Part shown: positions 37,101-49,304 of the stretch, in pieces
Layout: each line of letters starts with the position of its first letter
Numbering within the stretch: position 1 is the stretch's first letter
Source: Balaenoptera acutorostrata
Lineage: Eukaryota; Chordata; Mammalia; Artiodactyla; Balaenopteridae
Assembly (NCBI RefSeq): GCF_949987535.1
Contig: NC_080071.1
Span: 27,240,236 to 27,304,235 of the forward strand
Reading direction: 5' to 3'
DNA: 64,000 bases
Notes under the pieces: generated by a model
Database searches by the model: none
The model's input: only the letters and a program-made list of their open reading frames with translations
Told to the model about the DNA's origin: nothing
Translations under genes and position numbers: made by a program

Positions 37101-37813
37101 CCAGCTTGTAAATATTCTTCACCAAAGAGGATTGTGCTCATCTCTTCCCCCTGGTAGCTCAAAATCACCCATGATGGGAGTATTCACACCGTGCGACTTG
37201 CCAAACACAAAACTAACAGCACAATTAGACAAACAAATTCGACAACAAATTAGAAACACCCCTCCCTTTTTTTTTCAGAGACCCGGTTGTTAAATATTTA
37301 TCAGCACACTCTTGGATTCATTTAGCTTATTAGCGGCCGCTAAAAGAGGCAATGTTTGTCTGAACCAGAAGGGAGGATAAAGGAATATATGAAAAATTTA
37401 TATGCCTTATTGTTGATATTATCATCTTTTCTGGTGACTTTTGGGGTGATATGTAAACCAAAGACTCATTGTAAATTCAGGTTGTTGAAATACTTATTAG
37501 CTGACAAAACAACCAAACATTTCTGGTTCTTCAAGGACATGATTAATCTGGTTCCAATTTGCCACCTGCGATTAACAACTAATGAGCCAAAGAATTATAG
37601 TACAAGATTTGACGGAATATCAAAATGATATGAATGTTTTACTTCAGTTTGCCAGAGACCTTAATGACCAGATTATCTATCCAGCTCGTAGCATGTAACC
37701 AGGAATTCCTTTCATCAAATACATGTCGTGTGTGTATTTGCATATAAAAATGCAGATTTGTATATCCAGCCTCTTACTATACATCTCTGGCAACCCAAAG
37801 CACACTGCTTTTT

Positions 37814-37916
37814 AAAAAATGTTATTGTAGTATAGTTGATTATGGTTACCAAAGAGGAAAAGTGGGGAGGGATAAATTAGGAGGTTGGGATTAACATAAA
37901 TACACTACTATATATA
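37814..37916 (-). mobile_element. Short twin-primed (5'-inverted) L1 insertion
   Basis: About 100 bp bounded by a perfect 17-bp duplication AAAGCACACTGCTTTTT (37797-37813 and 37917-37933). The left part (to about 37840) is the L1 3' terminus in antisense orientation (TTATTGTAGTATAGTTGAT). The right part (TATGGTTACCAAAG ... CACTACTATATAT) is an upstream stretch of the same 3' UTR in sense orientation. The inversion with loss of intervening L1 sequence is the signature of twin priming. Confidence 0.88.
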
Positions 37917-39589
37917 AAAGCACACTGCTTTTTGAGAAAGCCAATTCCATTTTGTAGCTGTAAATTGTTAGAAAGCTCTTCTTTCTATTGATCAAACTGC
38001 TATCATCTAATTATACCTTTTGACCCTAATTCTGGCCTCTAAGGACATAGAATAAATCTTGTCCCAGTTCTCCAAACTCCAAGTGTTTGAAAGCAGTGTT
38101 GATGGACACGCAAATATTTGATAATAGGCTGTATGGATGGACTCCATGTGTCTCTGTTCTATAAGATTAAACATCCCTAGTTCTCGTCACTAATCCTGCT
38201 GTTTTTCAGACACTTTATGGCCTTGGTTACCTTCTTCTGGATATAATGCTATCTATTAATGTCCACCTCAAAATATGGTACTGGATCTGGACGTTGTACT
38301 CCTAGTGGGATTTCAGTATGTTACAGTATGTTACATTAGTAACATACCTAGTTCAGTATGTTACATTACATTCTCCCAAGTTGTGGACACTCTATCCACA
38401 GTATACACTAAAGGTACAGTAGCTTTCTGGACCTTAATCCATTTTTTTGTTCATATTATGCTGGTGGTAAGTAAAACAACAACAACAAACAAAAAACAAG
38501 CAAGCAAACACACAAAACCCGGGTAAATCAGGTCTGCATCATCACATAAATTAAAACTTTTTAACATCTCCTGGGCAAGAATCCTCTTTAGTGCTAGACA
38601 TGGTGTACAGAGAGGGATCAATAAAGTTTTGTCTTTTATTTTAATGTACCTAATCTTGTCATCTGAAGATGCGATTAGCCTGACTTTTAGTTATTCATCC
38701 AATATATTATTTAAAAACTATATTTAACAAGACAGGGCCAAGTTCAGGATACCCTCTCAGAGTAGTGACCCTCAAGAGGAAAAGAGGGAGACTTCCCAGT
38801 CACCACCCCACAGCGACCTCCCTGGAGATTCCTTGCCAGGTGGGTCACTGCTGCCGATAGGATGTATAGGTGCCACATCCCTTATTGGTGGTGCAAAGGA
38901 GCCGAGCATCGCTGTTCTTTGAAACATTTTCAATGTTTCAACTAACTAAAAATCCATGCACTCAACCATACCCTTATTAATCATCTTGTATTCCATCCTT
39001 CCATGTACAGAGCATAAGAAATTTTGTCAGAGAATCTCAAGACTAGATCACTGGTTTTCTAATTATGTTCCATGGGGTCAGGGCTCTGGATGCCTCACTC
39101 TTGCTTTTGTCTGTTTTATATGTTAAGATTCTTCATGGGCTTTAATTTGACAAATGGACATTCTCTCCCTAGTGAGCCCAGGCAACAGTCACTGTTCCCT
39201 CTTTTCACATGTACAGACCATCTGTTTAAATCATCTTTTCTGGAATTTTATCTAGAATTAGCACTTTTTAAAATAATAATTCACTTGCATTTTGATTACC
39301 TTTTAATTCCTTTCCCTATGACTCTTCACAGTTATTTGACTGAGCAATCATAACTTTAAGTTTTTTCATTGCTCTAAAACATGAATAGCCTGGGCCTGGG
39401 TATTCTTACATAAAACAGCTGAGTACTCTTTCACTCTCTCCCACCTCTTGTTTTTACATGAAATCCTTCCTAGCTGTTTTCCCATTTCTTGTTTAAAGGT
39501 TTTTCTCCTTGATAGAGACTGTGGAATCAGAATAAGAAGTAAATAATTCTACTTCGTGTCTTTGTATCTCCCCTCCCATTTTATTTGTC

Positions 39590-39965
39590 AATCATTTCCT
39601 CCTTCCCACTGCTTCTATAACTTGCTCATATATTTTGTTGCACTTACCACACTGTATCATATTTGTTACATGGCCATCTCCCCAGCAGGCTAGAAGCTAC
39701 TTAGATGGAAGCACTGTTATACATATGTAAACCCTGATACCTAGTACAGCGGCTGGCAGCATAGCATAGTGATTAAGGATATTCACTCATTCATTCAAAA
39801 ATATTTATTAATCAATTAGTATGAGGTTGCAGTTAACACAGTGCTGGAGACAGAGTTATGAGCAAGACAGATATGGTCCTTGTTCTCAATGTATTCACAG
39901 TATAATGCGGGAGAGATACATAAAACCAATTACCAACGCTAATATATTACTACAAAATTAGGCAG
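39590..39965. repeat. L2-class remnants
   Basis: Two adjoining pieces. The first reads CTTGCTCATATATTTTGTTGCACTTACC...GGCTAGAAGCTACTTAGATGG. The second starts CACTCATTCATTCAAAAATATTT and ends GTATTCACAGTATAATGCGGG. Both match ancient L2-type 3' sequence. Confidence 0.55.
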
Positions 39966-40394
39966 CATACTATGCTGATTAAACGCAGGCCAGGGTAAAT
40001 GAGTTAAAAGTCAGCTGAGGAAATCAAAAGTAACACATTATTTCAACAGTGGTAGCTGTCACTTGGACCAGCTTCTTTTGCTGGCATATCTATTAGAAAG
40101 AACACCTCCGCAAGCCCACAAAATATAAACTCAAAGGAAATGCTAACTGGTGAGAATGTCATATCTTCAGCTGGCTTCCTGTCTTCTTTTTTGAGCTCTT
40201 GTTCTCTGTATATGAGTCATAGTTTTTTTTTTATTTCTGAATGAGGTAATTATAAGGAAGCTTGTCTGCTCTTTGCCTCCTGCCCTACCGTGCTGAGATC
40301 AGCTCTTAGAGCATGGCTGCAACTGTATCCTTTTCTTTTCTTCTGTACAGGTTTCCTATTACTCTAAGAATTTTCACTCCAAACTGGTCTTGTG

Positions 40395-41100
40395 AGCCTG
40401 GCTCAAGCTTTGGAGTCAAGTAGACCTGAGTTTGATTCTCAGTACAATCACTAATTATCTATATAACTAGACTTTGGCAAATTATCTTCTCAAGGCTCCA
40501 GTTTTCTCCAAATACTGTATTCTAAGGCGTATATATGGAATCCAAAAAAAAAAAAAAAAAGAAATGGTACTGATGAACATAGTTGCAGGGCAGGAATAAA
40601 GATGTAGACATAGAGAATGGACTTGAGGACACGGGGTGGGAGGGGGAAGCTGGGGCCAAGTGACAGTAGCATTGACATATATATACTACCGAATGTAAAA
40701 TAGTTAGCTAGTGGGAAGCAGCAGCATAGCACAGGGAGATCAGCTCGGTGCTTTGCGATGACCTAGAGGGGTGGGATAGGGAGGATGGGAGGGAGGCTCA
40801 AGAGGGAGGGGATATGGGGACACATGTATGCATGTGGCTGATTCACTTTGGTGTACAACAGAAACTAACACAGTATCATGAAGCAATTATACTCCAATAA
40901 AGATCAATTTAAAAAGAAAAGAAGAAAGCACTGTTGCAAAACAAAAACAAAAACAAAAACTCCAGTTTTCTCAACTGTAAAAATACTTCCTAAGATTGTT
41001 TGCAAATCAGGTGAGATAATTTATATAAAGTATGGAGGGAGTTCAGTACCTGGTTTTCAATATATGATAGCTTGGGCCATTCATTATACATATCATCATC
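40395..41100 (+). repeat. MIR SINE split by an L1
   Basis: The left half (GGAGTCAAGTAGACCTGAG, GACTTTGGCAAATTATCTTC) and right half (CAACTGTAAAAATACTTCC, TCAGGTGAGATAATTTATATAAAG) form one MIR interrupted by the L1 at 40509-40959. Confidence 0.8.
40509..40959 (+). mobile_element. 5'-truncated L1 3' UTR inserted in a MIR
   Basis: Sense copy ending in CAATAAAGATCAATTTAAAA and a patterned (AAAAAC)n tail. Duplication CTCCAGTTTTCTC at 40496-40508 and 40960-40972 is perfect. The MIR at 40395-41100 continues on both sides, so the L1 is the younger element. Confidence 0.93.
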
Positions 41101-41791
41101 ATTATAATAGGCAGGAATCAGTGTTTGTGGAATTGAATTATTCTTTCACATCCTTGTTTCCACTGTCATTGTTACATGTGTTAAGAACTTTGTAATAACC
41201 AGGAGATTTTATTACTAAGAACACCTTTTAACCACTGAAGGGAAGTGTTTTTATTTTTGTGGGTTTTGTTTTGTTTTTAGCATTATAGTCAATCCACATT
41301 TTCAGTATTGTTTCCCTCTCCATAATCACTTTGCATTAAATTAGTTTCTTCAAGCACTTAATTCATCAAAAAGTTCATCTCGTAGGAATTTACAGGGGAA
41401 TATATCCACTACATGCTATAGCCAAAAGAAAACACAAAAGATTGAATGCTGAGTTGATAATCCCTACCCCCCCCCCCACTCACTCACTCCCCCGCCTGAC
41501 CTGGTACTTGATTCAGGATAGTCTGAGAATCACTCCGCTGATTCTGACAGTAATGTGTCATGTGTCCCATCCCGCAAATGTATTTAGACGGGCGAAGGTT
41601 TTACTCTGTTGCGCTTTGGGAACAGTTTACTCATACTTAACAGTACATATCAGACAGATTTGCAAAAGTAAGGCGTTTCAATTCTGTTTAAGAAAAGTTA
41701 TGGTCCTTTCATTTGTAGAGTGAGTCTGGACAAGTTTACACAGTGGCTCAAGAACTAAGCCCTATCTTAAGTAGCATCATTGGGACAAAGC

Positions 41792-41795
<4 letters not shown>

Positions 41796-41832
<37 letters not shown>
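41796..41832. repeat. (CA)n microsatellite
   Basis: About 18 uninterrupted CA units. Confidence 0.97.
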
Positions 41833-41835
<3 letters not shown>

Positions 41836-42459
41836 TAAGATACTTCCAATACAGTATAAATAAATGCACATATATATGAGATAAATATAAAATAAGGATC
41901 ACTAAATCAAATTATGAGTTAAGTCATTACTTTTCACCTGTAAAATGGCTAAGGCAGGGGAAGGGAGATGCTACTTTCTGAAAACCTGATGTTTATTTAC
42001 TTTTTTGTTCTTTGCTTATGGATCAAGACAGGAAGGGACACCACACAAATTCAGCCTGTCTGGCTGATTTGCAAGCCAACGAATGCATCGTGCTCTGTCC
42101 CATCTCAGGCCTTTGAAGCTGTTGTTGCTCAGTGGGGAATACCCTCTGCCTCCACCTGTTCAGCTAAGTGCTACTCCACCTTCAGATTCAAGCTCAGATG
42201 TGAAAGTCTACCCTCCTCACCCCATCACCAGCCCCACCTCAAGGTGGCCCTCCTACATGGTTTCAATGCCTTGTATTCAAGCTCAGCTAGGAAATCCTTA
42301 TAAACTGGATTAAAATTACTAGATTCCTCTTCTCTTTACTCTCATCCATTGATTTCAAGACCCATGTCTTGTGCACCAACACACTTAGAGCCTAATGTAA
42401 AATAAGCACAAAAGATTACTGAATATATATTAAATATATAAAAAGTATATCTGTATAAT

Positions 42460-42690
42460 TATCAAGGCAGTTAAGAACCCAAGCTGTAGAGTTAAATATT
42501 TAGGATTCTGATGTGGTACACACCTCACTGCTTATGATCTTGGGCAAGTTATTTAGCATTCCTGTACCTCAGTTTCCCCATCAGTTAAATGGATAGAATG
42601 CTAATATCTACTTCATGAGATTTCTGTGATGCTCAATGAGTTAATGCAGGTAAAGTGCTTGCAGCAGTGACACACAGATTCAAAACTGTT
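42460..42690 (+). repeat. MIR SINE remnant
   Basis: Good sense MIR: GATCTTGGGCAAGTTATTTAGC, CTCAGTTTCCCCATCAG, TGAGTTAATGCAGGTAAAGTGC. Confidence 0.88.
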
Positions 42691-42776
42691 GTTATTCATA
42701 TTACTATTATCGTCTCACGTCTGATTCTCTCACCTTTCTTTCACCCCCACCTCCAATCTCTCTTTTTTCCTCTGTC

Positions 42777-42791
42777 TTTCTCTCTCTCTCT

Positions 42792-42849
<58 letters not shown>
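42777..42849. repeat. Compound (TC)n-(AC)n microsatellite
   Basis: A TC-rich run followed by about 26 AC units from 42797. A 113-aa antisense frame that reads through it as a Cys-Val repeat is not a gene. Confidence 0.97.
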
Positions 42850-42851
<2 letters not shown>

Positions 42852-44074
42852 GCAGGCTTGAAGGTCAGGATCCTTTGGTGGTCTCCTTAAACCACATTTT
42901 TGGCAAGCTTTCTTTGAGCTCTTGGAAAGGCAGTGTTCTTTGGGAAAAGAACACTGAGCTAGAAATGGTCCAAATCCCAGATTGGCTTCTAAGGAATCTA
43001 CTTCAAAAGAGAGCATTCCTTTGAATGTGCTGGTTACTCTGTACGTATTTATGTTGTAAAAAAAATAGCTTGTTAGACACATTGAGGTTTAATTCCACAT
43101 TACAGTCCTTGTACTGCATTAGGTACCATTGGAAACTTGGAATCTATCTGTTTTACACAGGGAAAAGCATGCTAAAATAGGGGTCAGGGAATTAGGTTCT
43201 ATAAGCATGTCTTGGAGAGGACACAATTAATCTGAGCCTCAGTAATGCATAAAATAAGGAGGCTGTATTTGATGAACTAACATCTGAAAATTCAATGATT
43301 CTATTTTGAGATAGGAAGAAGACATTTATAGGTATCACTCATGTCAAAGAGACAAAATGTACAAAATAAATATTCTTGCGAAGATGGGCCATGGGGTAAA
43401 GGAGTCAGCAAAAATAGATGAGGAAATCATGGAAGACTCCCTAGATTTTGTTGTACGAGATCTTGAAAGCATGATGAACATGAGTTGGTGGACAGAAATA
43501 GAGAGCTCATTGACTTATTTCCCCGTTGCTCTAATATAGAAAAATGCATTTGAAAATAATGTATGTAATACTCTGATTTAAAGGAGCATTTAAACTTGAA
43601 AGGTTTGGCCTGAGTTTTAAAGGAGCAAATGGGCATATCCTGGAGGAGAGGGCTGGGAAAGTACTTCCAAGGGGACAGCAGAGAATAGTATCTGTCAGTG
43701 GTTATGTAACCAAACCAGAAACTGTGAGGACAAAGAGATAAGCCAATTAACCAGGATGAACTAGAATATTTCCAGTCTTCACTAGAAATGGCAGAGATGA
43801 TATTGGATAGATGAGGAGAAAACCTTGCCAGATCACTTCAATGATAATGTGATAATTTTTAAAAAATCTAAATTAGGTCCCTTGTGGGTTCTTGAACAAG
43901 AGTAAGAACAGTATGTAGCTAGCTCTGTATCAAGGACTTTTAGATTCTTAATTGAATTTTTATTTAAAAATGAAACTGTTTATTGTAATTTAAGTGTGTG
44001 GGAATAAGAAATGCAGATTTTATTTCTAAGGGCTCTTATATTTGTTTTTTTTATGAGTGAGGAATTGTTTTATT

Positions 44075-44805
44075 GTATTTTTTAAATTTTTATTGAAATA
44101 TGGTTGATTTGCAGTGTGTTAGTTTCAGGTATACAGCAAAGTGGTTCAGTTTATATATATATATATACACACACACATACATATATATGTAACTGAATAT
44201 ATATATATATCTCTTCATATATATATGTATATATAGATATATCTTTTTCAGATTCTTTTCCATTATAGGTTATTACAAGATATTGAGTATAGTTCCCTGT
44301 GCTTTATAGTAGGTCCTTGTTGGTTATCTATTTTGTATATAGTAGTGTGTATATTTTAATCCCAGACTCCTAATTTATCCCTCCCCTCCCCTTTCCCCTT
44401 TGGTAATCATAAATTTCCTTTCTGTCTGTGAGTCTATTTCTGTTTTGTGAATACGTTCATTTGTATCATTTTTTTAGATACCACATATAAGCAGTTTCAT
44501 ATGATGTTTGTCTTTGTCTGACTTCACTTAGTATGATAATCTCTAGGTCTATCCACATTGCTGCAAATGGCATTATTTCATCCTTTTTTATGGCTGAGTA
44601 ATATTTTATCACATATATGTGTATGTATATATATATGTGTGTGTGTGTGTTTATATATATCTTCTTTATCAATTCATCTGTCGATGACACTTAGGTTGCT
44701 TCCATGTCTTGGCTGTTGTAAATAGTGCTGCTATGAACACTGGGGTGCATGTATCTTTTTGAATTAGAGTTTTCTCCAGATATATGCCCAGGAGTGGGAT
44801 CATAC
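44075..44805 (-). mobile_element. 5'-truncated L1, 3' UTR and end of ORF2
   Basis: Antisense copy beginning TTTTTATTGAAATATGGTTG and extending into ORF2-derived sequence (TGGCTGAGTAATATTTTATC, GGAGTGGGATC). It includes internal TA- and CA-rich simple repeats (44153-44240 and 44617-44660). The frame is broken. No clear duplication was found at its edges. Confidence 0.9.
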
Positions 44806-46996
44806 AGTATTGGAATAAGCATCATCTGTAGTTTATTTGAGATACAGTTGTTTCTTTTTCCTTCTTAGATGCCAATTGGTTAGTCATGTTGCCTTAAAAA
44901 AGTCATGTTTTTAAATGTTTGCTGAAGTCTTATTTTTTGTTGACTTTTAGATTTCATGTATTATATGACAGCAACCATTATTTTTTAAAAAATCAAACCC
45001 TGTTGATATGAAATGAAGTTTTTCGTTGTTTTTGTGATGTTACCTGTTACACAAGGGAGCATAAATATTATAGAACATGGAGATTAAGTAGGAAGGATAT
45101 ATTGAAATGAGTCATGCTAACCAAGTCCTGGGTATTCTACATGTGCTTGTGGAATCAGAAGTTTGATGAGGTTCACATGGACAAGCCAAGAATTAATGAA
45201 AACATAATTTAAATGCCACAGAGTTGACAAGATGGGAAAGGTAACCCTCCTGTTGGTTAATGCAGCTTTACCTATCACAGAGGATTGAGTGTATGTTAGG
45301 CAATTACACACTTGAATTCCTTAGAAAATCAAATCTTTACACATATAAAGATGCTTCTGTTAGCAAATAAGAATTAACAAAAATGCTGACAGCAACTAAT
45401 CAAAGTAATATCCTATTAGTGGACATCACAGAAAAATGAAAACAGCTTAACCAATACATTTATAAAGAAATTCCAAGGAAGGAAATAAATTACAGATCAC
45501 ACCAAGAAACAAAACCCAATAAAAAGAAACGCCCAACTTTATAAGAACACAGATTTAAGCTCTGAAATATAAAAAAATACATAAATTAGTAGCTTTTGAC
45601 AATGCATTTCAGGGACCCTTTGCAATATATTTTAGTATATACTTGCTACTGTGTTGTTTCCTCTACCTGAGGGCAAAGATCAGTCTTCTGTTTGTTTTTC
45701 AATACATTCAGAGTTGTCCACATTGGGATTTTTGGTCAGTAATAAATATTCTTATCTAAATATAGGACTTTTTCCTAGGAAGATAAGAAAATGATGTCTG
45801 GTGTCACCAGGGTATTTTAACTGTGTATTAACTGAATTGTTATTAAGATCAAAAAGCATAGTCATAATTACAGTTAATGAAGTTCATGAAGTAATACATA
45901 CAAAAGTTAAAGAATCAAAATAGCTTCCCTATCTGTAACTTCCTTGAATAATCTCTTACTGAGTTTCTTCATTTATTCCTGTGCTGCTTCCCAGAATATA
46001 GTTCTTGCTCATATTCAGAGAAAATGTCTCTTTCTAAATGCTTTTTTATGAAGAAAACATATTATGTGGTGATATGGCAGTGGGAAGTGAAATACTGACT
46101 CAGGGTTTCCCGATGGATGAAATTAATTTAGAAAAGAAATATACACAGAAGCAGAAAAGTTATGGGTATGAGACACAGTCGTCAACAGGTGCTATTATGC
46201 GGAAGGTATTGCTCTGGGCAGTTTCCTATGAACTCCTTCGAGGGAGGAGTTCATTGTTTGGGTTGCCTGTTGGCAAGAGCCTACCACACAGCCCTCTGCT
46301 CCTTGTCTTACTGAGAGCACAGTGACCTGACTAAGTGCGTCATATCAAGCCCTCGTTCATGGAGCATTCTGTAGGGAAACCGTGTTTGTAATCCCAACAG
46401 CACAGGACAGCAAAACTTTACTTCCTAGTACCTGGTTTCTCTGGAGCCCAAAAGACAGGGTTGTTATTTCAAGGACATGTTTGCTTATTTAGGTGGAAGT
46501 ATCTTCCACTAAGATGCTATCACCTCTGAACAAGGACACACTTATTCCAACATCAAATCTGTCCATCACAAACTGAGTCTAAAGATAGCTTTCGCTGATG
46601 GGCATCTGTAACCTTTGGCCTTTTTCACATCGTGCAGGCTGAAAGCTCCAGCAACTATACCTCCTAACATTAAGAGGTTAAGAGTTCCAATTAACAAGTC
46701 TTGTGTCCATTTAAAAGCCTATCATTTTGATACATTCATTTTCCTTCCTGTAATTTCTCTAAAGAGAAAAGTAAAAGGAAATGATTTGACTCACAAACAT
46801 TTTTTTCATCCCTATGAATCATTTATTTTGTAACTGGAACTTTATACCTCTTAATCTCCCACACCTATCCAGAAACACTTATGGATTATGGGGACATAAT
46901 GTTATTATATAATAGCTTCATTCTTACCAAGTGCAGAAGTAGGGATTTTAGACCCTGTCCCTGCTAAGTCTCTTTTTTGCGGCTTTGTATTTCTAG

Positions 46997-47293
46997 ATGA
47001 CTAAGAATGGCACCGTGGAATCTGAAGAAGCTAGCACTCTTACAGTGGATGACATTTCTGATGATGATATTGATTTAGACAACACCGAGGTAGACGAGTA
47101 CTTCTTTCTCCAACCCCTGCCAACAAAAAAACGGAGAGCACTGCTGCGGGCCTCTGGGGTGAAAAAGATTGATGTGGAGGAAAAGCATGAGCTACGAGCC
47201 ATCCGCCTATCTCGAGAGGACTGTGGCTGTGACTGCCGGGTGTTCTGTGATCCAGAAACGTGTACCTGCAGCCTGGCGGGCATTAAGTGTCAG
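46997..47293 (+). CDS. CSRNP3: CSRNP3 coding exon (acidic stretch, basic NLS-like motif, first part of Cys-rich domain)
   Basis: Second visible coding exon, 297 nt (99 codons), phase 0 at both ends. The acceptor is TATTTCTAG ending at 46996 and the donor is CAG|GTAAGG, close to consensus. In order it encodes [13 protein letters not shown], an acidic run ([12 protein letters not shown]), a basic nuclear-localisation-like motif (KKRRALLR), and the start of the cysteine-rich DNA-binding region, with seven cysteines in the CGCDC...C...CTC...C pattern, ending IKCQ. The first codon is ATG, so this exon could also serve as an alternative translation start. Because it is phase-symmetric, skipping it would keep the frame but remove most of the Cys-rich cluster. 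The match to CSRNP3 rests on recall of the family; the open frame and splice sites are seen directly. Confidence 0.97.
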
Positions 47294-47684
47294 GTAAGGA
47301 TTGGGATTTCAGGGAATCCGAAGACATGACATTATACACCAACCCCTAAAGAGGCAGTTGTGTTCCATGTAATGAAGTTTCCCACATGTGGAAGAAAATT
47401 CTGGGGTAAGGTAAGACACATGATTCAAGAAGAGAGAAATACTAATTCAGTGACATTTAGGGGTATATGTAATATTCATATATATATATACATGGTATAG
47501 TGTGAAAGGCAATCCAAGCTGCAGTTGTCAGTTGAAATTGTTTGCTCTTGGATTCATTTATTATGCAAGCTTATTTTGGCTTCTTAAAAGCATTCAGGGA
47601 GATCATGACATCCCTAACATTTAAAGTTTGTATTCTCTGATCCATCCATGGGGTATAAAATGATGATTGGTTAGAGGTAGTGTA

Positions 47685-47825
47685 GATTAGTGGAAAAATT
47701 ACTAGACTGGGACTTAAGAAAACTGAGTTCTCCTCCTGGCTCTGCTTTTTGCCACGATGTGAAATTGGCAAGTCAGGTAAACTTACTGGGTTCAGTTTTC
47801 CCACCTCTAAAATGAATGGGCTGGA
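47685..47825 (+). repeat. MIR-like remnant
   Basis: ACTAGACTGGGACTTAAGAA...CTCCTGGCTCTGCTTTTTGCC...CAGTTTTCCCACCTCTAAAATG, a sense MIR pattern directly before the hAT element. Confidence 0.7.
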
Positions 47826-47831
47826 CTAGAT

Positions 47832-48067
47832 CAGGGGTTGGGAAACGATAACTCACAGGTCAAATCTAGCCTGCCACCCTGTTTTTTGTAAGGAAAGTTT
47901 TATTGAAGCACAGCCATGTTTTTTGTGTGTGTGTTTACATGTTGCCTATAACTGCTTTCATACTTCTACAGCAGAGTTGAGTAGTTGTCGCAGAGACTGT
48001 ATGGCCTACAAAGCCTAAAATAATTATTCTCTGGCCTTTTTACAAAAAAAGAGTTTACCAATCCCTG
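47832..48067. mobile_element. hAT-type non-autonomous transposon
   Basis: Starts CAGGGGTTGGGAAACGATAA and ends ACCAATCCCTG, with CAG...CTG termini typical of hAT-Charlie elements. The 8-bp flanks GACTAGAT and AACTAGAC agree at 6 of 8 positions, consistent with an old target duplication. It lies in the intron before the last coding exon. Confidence 0.8.
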
Positions 48068-48682
48068 AACTAGACGCTTCTCAGGTTCCTATCCATCTAT
48101 ATCATTGGTACGCCATGATTAGTTAGGGGTTGTTATTTTATGCAGAAACTCAACTTTTTCAATAAGAGCCTCTCAGGCAGACAAAAGGAGAGGACAGTTC
48201 TTATCAGTTGAACAGTTGCTTGAGGTGGATTCACAGAAAAGGGTATCACAGGTACGAAAGTAGCTATAGATTCTGGCTCGACATACGCTACTACTTTTTG
48301 TGGGGGCCAGGATGACTGTACTAGAATCCACTTCCTCCTCTCTTGCATGGGAAATGCCCCATGCTTGGATAAGGTGGAAAGAAGGGCAAGTTCTTTCTGG
48401 TTGCCTGTGCTCTGGTCTGCATAAAGGTGGAGTCTAAGCCAGCAAATATCTTAGGAGTTCCTTAGATTGCCCAGAATTCCACTCATCACCTGAGTGAAGA
48501 GCTCCGTCCAACAACACTTGCTGAACCTAATCACTCTATCTACAGAGTTCAGACACTCGAATAATCACAGGATATTGATTAAATGAACATCTCCTTCTCT
48601 CCAGAAGCTTGTAGCCTAAGGGAGGGGTAGGGAAGGCTGGGGAGCCAGCAACTAAACAGAAATCCACCAGTCACCATCATGA

Positions 48683-48721
48683 ATGCGCGTACGCGTTGCA
48701 GCCTGCAGCGCATACGTGCAT
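48683..48721. repeat. CpG-rich near-palindrome
   Basis: Arms 48683-48701 (ATGCGCGTACGCGTTGCAG) and 48703-48721 pair over 19 bp with three mismatches around a single central base at 48702. It lies in AT-rich intron DNA. See findings. Confidence 0.85.
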
Positions 48722-49304
48722 CACCTACCAAGGATCCAAAAGAATGAGAAGGTACACCAATGAGAGTGAATTATCACGCTGCTTGATACTAAGGTGGTGT
48801 CAATCTGGACACCTCAGGCAGAGAAGTTCATTTTATAATAAGCAAAGAAAAACTCCGGGCTAGAATGAGGAATGTCATGTAATTTAGACTAAAAATAGCA
48901 GGTGGGGATGAGGGCAGTAAGTTTGTTTAAAACTGAGCCTGTGAGCTGGCATGCAGCAGAAAAAAAGGGAGCTTGGGGAAAGGACAGAAGCATTGAAAAA
49001 ATGGGATGGAGAGAAGAGGGAAAGGGAGAATGGCGACAGAGGTAAAGAAAGCACAGGAGGGATAAATGAACTAAAACTACACACCGTAACTCATTTTTAT
49101 TTTGAGTATGGGTTTAAAATTAGGTTAACTCTTATGTTCTAAGCCTTCACTTCCCTTTTTGTTTCTGTTTGCAGTTTGATTGTCGTTTGTTCTGGCGTAA
49201 GTGGGTTTAAGTCATCCCAGATTCAAAGGCTTTGCCCTGAGGTACTGGATTTTTATTTGATTTGTAAGAGTTCCAGGGGGCTAATCTGTCTTCTTCCCTC
49301 CAAG

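Larger units (their letters stand above)
32145..46996 (+). other. CSRNP3: CSRNP3 intron between the two middle coding exons
   Basis: A 14.85-kb intron with donor GTAAAA and acceptor TTTCTAG. It contains L2-like remnants near its start, a twin-primed mini-L1 at 37814, an L1 nested in a MIR at 40509, CA microsatellites near 41.8 and 42.8 kb, and an L1 3' end at 44.1-44.8 kb. Between about 34200 and 37790 and between 44820 and 46996 I see unique AT-rich DNA with no recognisable gene. Confidence 0.85.
47294..49304 (+). other. CSRNP3: CSRNP3 intron before the last coding exon
   Basis: A 2.0-kb intron with donor GTAAGG and acceptor CCTCCAAG. It contains a MIR-like fragment, a hAT-type transposon copy (47832-48067), and a CpG-rich near-palindrome at 48683-48721. 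No other coding potential is supported. Confidence 0.9.

Noticed and set aside
42741..43082. 113-aa antisense frame with Cys-Val repeats
   Set aside because: Translation of the CA microsatellite.
49176..49304. In-frame extension upstream of the last CSRNP3 exon
   Set aside because: The acceptor at 49304 and the phase-0 junction from 47293 give the conserved protein; the extension is intron read-through.
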